NCBI GenBank assembly: GCA_020722945.1
Contig: DYJV01000018.1
Location: 1 to 19,884 of the forward strand
Direction of reading: 5' to 3'
Length of the DNA: 19,884 nucleotides
Source: Candidatus Methylomirabilis sp.
GTDB lineage: Bacteria; DYJV01
Positions 14,522 to 19,884 of this stretch are shown here, piece after piece; the first letter of the stretch is position 1, and every line of letters begins with the position of its first letter. The notes under the pieces were generated by a model. That model ran no database searches, had not been told where the DNA came from, and saw nothing but the letters and a program-made list of their open reading frames with translations. Position numbers and translations under genes: made by a program.

Positions 14522-16396
14522 CTATAATTGTAATGGCGAAATGTAATCTCCTAATTCATTTCGGAACTTTTCCAGTCTCTGCTTCTGTTCTTCAAGAACA
14601 TTGAATAGTATATCAGGTGTATCTGAAACTTTATTCTTGTAAATATCCATTATTCTATCCAGTTTATTTAACTGTTCGGGAATTCTAATTGTGAACTGTT
14701 TTATATAGGATTCTTCACTATATTCGCTACTCAGAAGCTCTTTAAATAATTTTTTCAAATCACTATATTTAGGTATAAGTCCCGTTGGTGTTTTTATAGC
14801 ATCAACTTCATTGTAGCATCGCAATTCCATCCATTTCAGCCACACTCTTTTGTCCCATTTATCGTTTAAATAATCACCATTATTATCTTTTAAGAAGTAG
14901 TTTACAGAAAAAATTTTCGGAGGATTTTCTACATCTTTAACAAAGTCTAAATTATTTTTAATATATTTGCCAATTGGTATTGATAAAAAGTCAAGATTTG
15001 ACATTGGATTGAACTTTCGTATACCAATCTTCCCTAAAGTTGCTGCTGTGGTCTCAGATTCTAAAGATGCCCCTTTTGTGATTATTCCGTGAACCCAGTC
15101 AAAGGACTCTTCAACTGGCACGGAAGTATCAGAATCACGTCCTCCGTATATAATACCTCCGACAACAACCCCGGCCGGATTATGTAGATTTTCATCAACA
15201 TTGGGAACTGAGTCCAGACTGGCTGTAAATCTGGCATTTTTATGTGATACTGGTATCTCTTTACCACTGGCATCTTTTTTCCCTTTAAACCACTCCCCTG
15301 AAAAATTTACACCTTTTTCTGGGATAGTATCACTTTTTCCTTCCCAGAACGGTTCGTTATTTTCAGTAACAAGTATATTGGAGAATATTATCTCTCCTGG
15401 GGAATTTAGAACTTGCCATAAAACAGGGTCATCTTTTTGGTTAATTCCTGCAATAATTCCAAAAATACCTTTTTCAACATTTACAGCACGAATTTTACCG
15501 TCAATAACTCTAAGATACGAGATATCATCGCCAACGATTCTTTCTCCTGGTATCATTGAAGTAGAGGTTTTACCGCAGGCACTTGGAAATGCACCTGTAA
15601 AATATGTCTTTCTTCCATTGGGACCATTTACACCCATTAAAAACATATGCTCCGTAAGCCAACCCTCATTTGAACCTTTATTGATTGCCAGTCTCATTGC
15701 TAATTTTTTCAACCCGAGCGTATTTCCACCATACTGTGTATTTACACTGTAAACAAGATTATTTTTTATATCAATATATACTCTTCGCTTATCAATATTT
15801 TTTGAAACGCCATTTTCAAGTTCTCCTTCACTATGAACAAACTTAAAGAAATTATTAGAGCCGTTCATTCTCTTAAATTCCTTGTAACCCTGCCTATAAA
15901 GGAGAATTTCACTATGTGCAATATAAGCAGAATCTGTAATCTGCACGCAGGGAATAGAAAATTTAGAGTTTTGAGGTCCGAGACAGAAGAACATAATATA
16001 CATTCTATGTCCGTTCATAATGTTATTCATTATACCTTTTATTTCTTCAATACCCTGGTTCCTTTCAATCTGATTCAAATTTTTGTCAAAATTTTCGTCT
16101 GCTTCAACAAGATACTTTGTGTTTGCCTTATCCCTTGCCTGGTCATCTATCCCGTCAAAATGAATAGTATGACCATCCATTTTCAGCTTCTTCTCTTCTC
16201 CAGTATTTACTGCCTCATCTCTTATAAAAGAGATTCTTTCGTCAGAATCATCACAGACAAAAACATCTGATGGATTACAAAGTTTTATGTAATCCGAAAT
16301 AAAATTTTCCAGATGGACGTTATTCAAATTTTTAATAATAGTATAATCTTCTTTGCGTAGTTTTTGCTTGAGAATCTGTTCATTATTTTCATTCAT
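14522..16396 (-). CDS. pckA: Phosphoenolpyruvate carboxykinase (GTP)
   Basis: A 624-residue enzyme that converts oxaloacetate and GTP to phosphoenolpyruvate, CO2 and GDP, or the reverse in anaerobes. The phosphate loop FPSACGKTS (about 270-278), the metal motif GDDISYLR (289-296), YGGNTLGLKK and NPAGVVVGGIIYGGRDSDT are diagnostic of the GTP form rather than the ATP form. The longer frame begins at GTG 16405, but that codon is part of the Shine-Dalgarno GAGGTG. The ATG at 16396, eight bases further on, gives MNENNEQILKQK and is the better start. It has its own strong promoter and lies upstream of dnaA on the same strand, separated by 396 bp. Confidence 0.96.
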   Translation of the reverse strand: MNENNEQILKQKLRKEDYTIIKNLNNVHLENFISDYIKLCNPSDVFVCDDSDERISFIRDEAVNTGEEKKLKMDGHTIHFDGIDDQARDKANTKYLVEADENFDKNLNQIERNQGIEEIKGIMNNIMNGHRMYIMFFCLGPQNSKFSIPCVQITDSAYIAHSEILLYRQGYKEFKRMNGSNNFFKFVHSEGELENGVSKNIDKRRVYIDIKNNLVYSVNTQYGGNTLGLKKLAMRLAINKGSNEGWLTEHMFLMGVNGPNGRKTYFTGAFPSACGKTSTSMIPGERIVGDDISYLRVIDGKIRAVNVEKGIFGIIAGINQKDDPVLWQVLNSPGEIIFSNILVTENNEPFWEGKSDTIPEKGVNFSGEWFKGKKDASGKEIPVSHKNARFTASLDSVPNVDENLHNPAGVVVGGIIYGGRDSDTSVPVEESFDWVHGIITKGASLESETTAATLGKIGIRKFNPMSNLDFLSIPIGKYIKNNLDFVKDVENPPKIFSVNYFLKDNNGDYLNDKWDKRVWLKWMELRCYNEVDAIKTPTGLIPKYSDLKKLFKELLSSEYSEESYIKQFTIRIPEQLNKLDRIMDIYKNKVSDTPDILFNVLEEQKQRLEKFRNELGDYISPLQL

Positions 16397-16425
16397 TATT
16401 AACACCTCGTAGTAAGATTTTTGCC

Positions 16426-16454
16426 AAGATATAAGTTTTAATTTTAAATGTCAA
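16426..16454 (-). promoter_or_regulatory. Promoter of pckA
   Basis: A perfect TTGACA on the minus strand (16454-16449), 17 bases, then TATCTT (16431-16426). The leader would be about 23 bases and carries GAGGTG before ATG 16396. Confidence 0.6.
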
Positions 16455-16515
16455 ATTTAATTTGGGATTTTTTTGAATTTTTTTTATTAATCGGTTATTG
16501 TTAAAGAAATATATG

Positions 16516-16543
16516 TTGTCTTTATTTTATATTTTGTTATAAT
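16516..16543 (+). promoter_or_regulatory. Promoter of the small lipoprotein gene
   Basis: TTGTCT (16516-16521), 16 bases and a perfect TATAAT (16538-16543). The ATG starts 7 bases after the -10 box, so the transcript should begin at or within one base of the start codon. Confidence 0.6.
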
Positions 16544-16550
16544 ATATAAT

Positions 16551-16868
16551 ATGAAACATCTATCTATTATGCTAATTTTACTTTTAACACTACTGCTGGC
16601 GTGCAAAGAGGAGTATAAGACAGAGGGATACTTTGTAGATGATAATTACTATGAAGTTATTGCCTATGGAAAAGCCCCGAGCAAAGTTGAAAATAAAGTT
16701 AAAAGCAGAAATATGGCAAAAGAGGCAGCGTTAATATATGCACAAAAATATATTCAGGATAAATTTAAAAATTCGTCTGAAATTATTGGAAATGGTATTA
16801 TAGTTGAAACTTCATTCTATAATGATAAATTCTGCAAGATAATTTATAGGGTCAAAGTCAAGCGATAA
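16551..16868 (+). CDS. Small lipoprotein of unknown function
   Basis: A 105-residue protein. A lipoprotein signal peptide (MKHLSIMLILLLTLLLAC) puts the lipidated residue at Cys18. The mature part reads EVIAYGKAP, then an alanine-rich helix (SRNMAKEAALIYAQKYIQDKF, about 53-73) and a closing beta strand (CKIIYRVKVK). This pattern, a short strand followed by an A-rich helix, recalls LPP20-type lipoproteins, but similarity is weak and I do not assign it. It is a single gene, divergent from pckA, with a promoter that places the transcript start at the ATG and no Shine-Dalgarno. A role in the cell envelope is all that can be inferred. Confidence 0.8.
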   Translation: MKHLSIMLILLLTLLLACKEEYKTEGYFVDDNYYEVIAYGKAPSKVENKVKSRNMAKEAALIYAQKYIQDKFKNSSEIIGNGIIVETSFYNDKFCKIIYRVKVKR

Positions 16869-16971
16869 TTATAGTTAACTGCGAAAATAAATGTACATTT
16901 TTTGCCAGTGCTATCATTTGCATGAACAGACTGTGTTATAACAATATTTTAACGGACAATTTACGCATAGT

Positions 16972-16987
16972 GGCAGGTTTACCTGCC
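16972..16987. repeat. GC-rich hairpin between lipoprotein gene and hicA
   Basis: A perfect stem GGCAGGT / ACCTGCC with a 2-base loop, clearly richer in GC than the surroundings. No T-run follows on either strand, so a classical terminator is unlikely. It lies 22 bp past the hicA stop and may belong to an acquired segment including hicBA. Confidence 0.6.
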
Positions 16988-17008
16988 CATTGGGGCTTAC
17001 CAGTTTAT

Positions 17009-17248
17009 TTACGACTTCTTATAAGCACCCAGAAACTCATTTCTTGTAATTCCGGATTGAGTACAAATTGTCCTTAAGGTGGACGCCTTTATCTTTGGAT
17101 GATTTGGCATAGTTAAAGGAGTCTTACTTCCATCAGGGTTATTACGAATCATAGAAATATGCTCTTTTTCCCTTATGATTTGAAAGCCTAAAATCTCTAA
17201 TGCCTTTACTACCTTTCGCTTAGGTGCATCAGATGGAAATTTTAACAT
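17009..17248 (-). CDS. hicA: HicA-family mRNA interferase toxin
   Basis: A 79-residue toxin with the double-stranded-RNA-binding-like fold. The core is FQIIREKEHISMIRNNPDG with the catalytic histidine in KEHISM, then TPLTMPNHPKIKASTLRTICTQSGITRNEFL. HicA proteins cleave mRNA and tmRNA in the absence of HicB. I took ATG 17248, which forms TGATG with the hicB stop; a GTG one codon earlier is possible. The antitoxin gene comes first here, the reverse of the E. coli order but known in other lineages. GC content is visibly higher than in neighbours, suggesting transfer. Confidence 0.9.
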   Translation of the reverse strand: MLKFPSDAPKRKVVKALEILGFQIIREKEHISMIRNNPDGSKTPLTMPNHPKIKASTLRTICTQSGITRNEFLGAYKKS

Positions 17249-17472
17249 CACACATTCACCATTGTCTCGGCAACGAAAGCCTCAATAATTCGTGGTTTTG
17301 CATTAATTACTTCTTTTCCAAAAGTTTCAATATGAAAATGAATTGCTGACCTTACATCAGCAAGCGCCTCTTCATAAGTATCCCCTTGACCAACTACAAC
17401 CCCTTTGAGCCCCAATGGATATGCTATATATCCATCAGGATGTTTCTCTACGATGATTTTAAATTGTTTCAT
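17248..17472 (-). CDS. hicB: HicB-family antitoxin, short form
   Basis: A 74-residue antitoxin with the partial RNase-H-like HicB core: FKIIVEKHPDGYIAYPLGLKGVVVGQGDTYEEALADVRSAI. It binds and blocks HicA. The usual C-terminal HTH or ribbon-helix-helix domain is missing, so the protein may not bind DNA by itself. The ATG at 17487 lies within the Shine-Dalgarno (ATGGAGGG). ATG 17472, eight bases after GGAGG, gives MKQFKIIVEK and is the likely start. It overlaps hicA by one base. Confidence 0.9.
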   Translation of the reverse strand: MKQFKIIVEKHPDGYIAYPLGLKGVVVGQGDTYEEALADVRSAIHFHIETFGKEVINAKPRIIEAFVAETMVNV

Positions 17473-17540
17473 TATAATTCCCTCCATAATTCATTAAATT
17501 AAAAAAGTGATTTACCTTATTGCTCAAAATAACACATTTC

Positions 17541-17582
17541 ATAATATTTATATTATAGTATCTTATTAAAATCAAAAGTCAA
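17541..17582 (-). promoter_or_regulatory. Promoter and inverted repeat upstream of hicBA
   Basis: On the minus strand, TTGACT (17582-17577) is followed after 16 bases by TACTAT (17560-17555), or after 19 bases by TATAAT (17557-17552). The -10 region overlaps a perfect inverted repeat, ATAATAT-TT-ATATTAT (17541-17556), a plausible operator. A 10-bp direct repeat ATTGCTCAAA lies on both sides (17519-17528 and 17604-17613). Confidence 0.5.
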
Positions 17583-17862
17583 TTGTTTTTTCCATCATAA
17601 ATAATTGCTCAAATGTCCCTATGTGAATTTGTGCAGTTATGTGTGTATAGGTGCTTATGATTTAAAGTTTTTTATCAAAGATTTAATTGCATTAAGGTTG
17701 TTATGTATTCGCTCAAAAATCTCTTTAAGTTCATCTTGTTTTTCTTTTTTTATATCCTGTTTCATACTATACTATTCGGCTGGAATAAAAAATTATAGAG
17801 TAAAATTTTTGTAAATTAAAAGTATTATTAAAGAATTTACAGGGAGACTGAGTTTAAAAACT
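17583..17862. other. 280-bp gap without a clear gene
   Basis: Between the hicBA promoter and the end of trxB I see only the second copy of ATTGCTCAAA, one weak 36-codon frame on the minus strand and an 8-bp inverted repeat (17810-17817 / 17834-17841, 16-base loop) after the trxB stop. The repeat has no following T-run, so a terminator cannot be claimed. Confidence 0.5.
17655..17765 (-). CDS. Possible 36-residue charged peptide
   Basis: ATG 17765 opens a 36-codon frame (start MKQDIKKEKQDELKEIFER) that would form one amphipathic, lysine-rich helix. A TATAAT lies about 25 bases upstream on the same strand, but no Shine-Dalgarno is present. Nothing identifies a family. It may be chance or a fragment of a larger lost gene. 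Confidence 0.25.
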   Translation of the reverse strand: MKQDIKKEKQDELKEIFERIHNNLNAIKSLIKNFKS

Positions 17863-18819
17863 TTATTCGTAAGCAGTTCCTTTTAGTTTTTCTACATAGA
17901 GTTGGGCAGAATACCCTGCATTTGCACCATCTCCTGTTGCTGTTACTATTTGTCTTAAATCTTTTTTAATACAGTCACCACAGGCAAAAATACCTGGTTT
18001 TGAAGTTTTCATTGAAGAATCAGCAATAATATATTTTCTATCATCCATATCAACTAATCTCTCAACAAAGTTTGTATTTGGAACAAGTCCGATATAGATA
18101 AAAATACCATCGCATTGAATCTCATCTTCTTTAGCAGTTTTAAGATTTTTTACTTTCACACCTGTTACTTTGCCATCCCCAAGAATTTCAGTTACAACTG
18201 AATCCCATACAAAATCTATTTTATCATTTGCAAAAGCCCTCTCCTGCAAAATTTTTGTTGCACGTAATCTATCCCTTCTATGAACTAATTTTATGTTTTT
18301 TGCAAATTTAGAGATATATAAGGCTTCTTCAACAGCAGTATCTCCACCTCCAACTACAACAACATCCTTTTCTTTAAAAAAGGGAGCATCACAGACTCCA
18401 CAGTATGAGACCCCTTTGCCGGTAAGTTCTTTTTCTCTTGGCACTCCAAGTTTGCTTGCTTTTGCACCTGTGGCAATTATAACAGATAAACTTTTATAAG
18501 TTCCGCTGTCCAAAACAACCTCCCACGCAGGATAATTGTCCAATTTAGATTCATTTATTCCATTAGTATTTCCAACAGTAAATTGAGTTCCAAATTTTTC
18601 AGCATGTTTTTTCATTTTTTCTAAAAGGTTAGCACCTGTTACTCCATCTGGAAAACCAGGATAATTTTCAATTCTATCTGTAAGAGAGACTTGTGAAACT
18701 TCAAGGTAACTTTCAACAACTAAAGTTTTCAGCCTTGCTCGTGATGTATATATGGCAGCGGTTAAACCAGCCGGCCCACCGCCTATTATTATTACATCAT
18801 AAACTTTATCATCTGTCAT
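17863..18819 (-). CDS. trxB: Thioredoxin reductase (NADPH)
   Basis: A 318-residue FAD flavoprotein that passes electrons from NADPH to thioredoxin. FAD binding: IIGGGPAGLTAAIY (11-24) and GIFACGDC (276-283). The redox disulfide is C140-G-V-C143 in VSYCGVCDAPFF. The pyridine-nucleotide site is VGGGDTAVEEALY (156-168) with HRRDRLRA (180-187), whose arginines usually mean NADPH. The end QLYVEKLKG fits the family. The Shine-Dalgarno AAGGAG is 8 bases before ATG 18819, and a strong promoter lies upstream, so it is transcribed on its own. Together with the persulfide-reductase fusion it points to thiol-based redox control in this organism. Confidence 0.96.
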   Translation of the reverse strand: MTDDKVYDVIIIGGGPAGLTAAIYTSRARLKTLVVESYLEVSQVSLTDRIENYPGFPDGVTGANLLEKMKKHAEKFGTQFTVGNTNGINESKLDNYPAWEVVLDSGTYKSLSVIIATGAKASKLGVPREKELTGKGVSYCGVCDAPFFKEKDVVVVGGGDTAVEEALYISKFAKNIKLVHRRDRLRATKILQERAFANDKIDFVWDSVVTEILGDGKVTGVKVKNLKTAKEDEIQCDGIFIYIGLVPNTNFVERLVDMDDRKYIIADSSMKTSKPGIFACGDCIKKDLRQIVTATGDGANAGYSAQLYVEKLKGTAYE

Positions 18820-18853
18820 ATTTACTGCTCCTTTTTAGAAATTAGTATTAAAA

Positions 18854-18882
18854 TATATATTCACAGAATCTATTTTTGTCAA
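18854..18882 (-). promoter_or_regulatory. Promoter of trxB
   Basis: A perfect TTGACA on the minus strand (18882-18877), 17 bases, then TATATA (18859-18854), in the 69-bp gap after the permease gene. The transcript would start about 30 bases before ATG 18819 and includes AAGGAG. Confidence 0.65.
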
Positions 18883-18888
18883 CATTAT

Positions 18889-19668
18889 TTAAAAATTAGA
18901 TGTATCATAAATTTTCCATTTATGTGTAATTTTTTCAAGATAAACAAAAAATTTTTCAAATAAAAAAGTCATAATAGATAAAATTAAAAGTGAAATAATT
19001 ATAATATCCATTCTTATCAAATTCTCAGCCCGCATCATTAAAGCCCCAATACCTGTTGGAATTGCTACCATCTCAGCAGCAATTATAACCCGCCATGCCA
19101 TACCTGCTTCCAATCTTAATCCTGTAAAAATATTTCCAAGTGCAAGAGGAAATACAATTGTGAAAAGTGTCCTCAATTTTGTTGCCCCCAGTGAATATGC
19201 AACTTCTATATATTTTTTATCAACACTTCTAATTCCATAAGAGGTATTATATGTAATTGGGAAAAATGAACAAATAAAAATTATCGTTATGGGAAGCACC
19301 TCATTTATCCCTATCCATAACATTAAAATTGGAAGCCATCCAAGTGCTGGTATCGGATAAAGAATACTTATTATTGGACTGAATGCTTTATTTAAAAGTT
19401 TATTCCAGCCGATTATAATTCCTACTATTATCCCTGATATTGAGCCAAGTGTAAATCCAATCAAGATGCGTATCAAACTTTTCATAAAATTTTTAAGTAA
19501 AATTCCAGTCTTAAGCAATTCAAAAAATTCTTTTAAAATTTCTGTAAATGGTGGAAAAATTTCTTTCGGAACTATATTTGCTCTTCCAATAATTTCCCAT
19601 ATTAGTAAAAAAATAATGATAGGCACAAAACCAATAAATCCTGATAATCTATCTCTTTTTAAATTCAT
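18889..19668 (-). CDS. ABC transporter permease, SsuC/TauC/nitrate type
   Basis: A 259-residue inner-membrane protein with about six hydrophobic helices and the binding-protein-dependent transport fold. The cytoplasmic EAA loop is EVAYSLGATKLRTLFTIVFPLALGNIF (about 159-185), which docks on the ATPase. PALGWLPILMLWIGINE and the closing helices match permeases for sulfonates, nitrate, bicarbonate or thiamine precursors. The substrate cannot be told. No ATPase gene is in the window; the tail of another gene on the same strand, 160 bp upstream, may be its binding protein. ATG 19668 has no Shine-Dalgarno; TAAAAT 5 bases before it may be a -10 box, though the -35 is poor. Confidence 0.92.
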   Translation of the reverse strand: MNLKRDRLSGFIGFVPIIIFLLIWEIIGRANIVPKEIFPPFTEILKEFFELLKTGILLKNFMKSLIRILIGFTLGSISGIIVGIIIGWNKLLNKAFSPIISILYPIPALGWLPILMLWIGINEVLPITIIFICSFFPITYNTSYGIRSVDKKYIEVAYSLGATKLRTLFTIVFPLALGNIFTGLRLEAGMAWRVIIAAEMVAIPTGIGALMMRAENLIRMDIIIISLLILSIMTFLFEKFFVYLEKITHKWKIYDTSNF

Positions 19669-19731
19669 AATCTATTTTAAAAATTAGAGTTGTTGCATAA
19701 TTCAACACAATAGCAATCATCTCCCGTTTAA

Positions 19732-19812
19732 TGTCATTTCCGCAAAAGTTGGAATCTCTATTTGGATTAAATTTTACATATTTAGGAGATTCCCGCCTGC
19801 GCTGGAATGACA
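19732..19812. repeat. Palindromic intergenic repeat element
   Basis: Two 27-bp arms (19732-19758 and 19786-19812) are inverted copies matching at 20 of 27 positions, separated by 27 bp. The ends are TGTCATT...GGAATCTC and GAGATTCC...ATGACA. Arm 2 (CCCGCCTGCGCTGG) is far richer in GC than the flanks. This is a REP/MITE-like element, and arm ends match the half-unit at 9947-9974. Confidence 0.7.
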
Positions 19813-19829
19813 AAAGAGAAATCCTGTTC

Positions 19830-19884
19830 CTATTTTAAAAATTGTAAATCTACTATTTCTTTTGCATTAAATTTCTCTTTAATA
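19830..19884 (-). CDS. C-terminal fragment, possibly an ABC substrate-binding protein
   Basis: An open frame enters from the right edge and ends at TAG 19832-19830. The 17 visible residues are IKEKFNAKEIVDLQFLK. Ends of this kind (FNA-x-EIVD) occur in SsuA/NMT1-type binding proteins, and the place just upstream of a SsuC-type permease fits. The evidence is thin because so little is seen. Confidence 0.4.
   Translation of the reverse strand, partial: IKEKFNAKEIVDLQFLK

Noticed and set aside
15201-15752. 183-codon plus-strand frame opposite pckA
   Set aside because: It is the antisense shadow of a strongly conserved PEP carboxykinase region and has no ribosome site or recognisable domain.
16397-16405. 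pckA start at GTG 16405
   Set aside because: The GTG is part of the Shine-Dalgarno GAGGTG; ATG 16396 is correctly spaced.
16972-16987. GC-rich hairpin as a rho-independent terminator
   Set aside because: Neither side of the stem is followed by a T-run, so only an inverted repeat is claimed.
17605-17814. 69-codon plus-strand frame beginning with TTG
   Set aside because: No ribosome site, cysteine- and leucine-rich low-complexity translation, and it runs opposite to the A/T-rich gap; no sign of coding.
17810-17841. 8-bp inverted repeat after trxB as terminator
   Set aside because: The loop is 16 bases, the stem is almost all A-T, and no clean T-run follows.
1-19884. CRISPR arrays, tRNA or rRNA genes, insertion sequences
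   Set aside because: I saw no regularly spaced repeats, no tRNA-like cloverleaf, no rRNA-like sequence and no transposase frame; the only repeats are the short ones listed.

Overview
The window is AT-rich chromosomal DNA (roughly 30% GC by eye) from a bacterium with Gram-negative features: two lipoprotein signal peptides, an MltD-like lytic transglycosylase and an FMN-binding membrane protein. A CoA-disulfide-reductase-type enzyme, a radical SAM enzyme of the AmmeMemoRadiSam family and GTP-dependent PEP carboxykinase suggest an anaerobic or microaerophilic, poorly characterised lineage. The sequence alone does not allow a safe phylum call.

Left part (1-5414): the first codons of a phosphohexomutase and an upstream LacI-type regulator lie on the minus strand. 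Divergent from them is the most unusual gene here, an 803-residue fusion of a soluble histidine kinase, a CoA-disulfide/persulfide reductase and a rhodanese. It is followed tail-to-tail, 4 bp away, by a receiver-only response regulator. Homoserine dehydrogenase follows on the plus strand.

Middle (5431-9867, minus strand): an apparent operon reads lytic transglycosylase, flavinylated FMN-domain membrane protein, AmrS-type radical SAM enzyme, a 53-residue Tat-signal-like peptide and a GT4 glycosyltransferase. The small peptide looks like the N-terminal piece that the radical SAM enzyme lacks.

Origin region (10059-16396, minus strand): the order is pckA, dnaA, dnaN, recF, dciA, with dnaN, recF and dciA overlapping. 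DnaA-box-like sequences occur both upstream of dnaA, including a perfect 20-bp palindrome, and between dnaA and dnaN. The dnaA-dnaN gap also has a DnaA-trio-like run, so a bipartite oriC is likely.

Right part (16516-19884): a small lipoprotein, a hicB-hicA toxin-antitoxin pair richer in GC than its surroundings, thioredoxin reductase, a SsuC/TauC-type ABC permease, a palindromic intergenic repeat and the tail of one more gene.

Across the window there are two kinds of translation start. Genes such as dnaA, dnaN, pckA, trxB, hicB and the response regulator have strong Shine-Dalgarno sequences. Four genes (the kinase fusion, hom, the lytic transglycosylase and the small lipoprotein) have no Shine-Dalgarno and a good -10 box only 7-12 bp before the ATG, which implies leaderless or nearly leaderless mRNAs.
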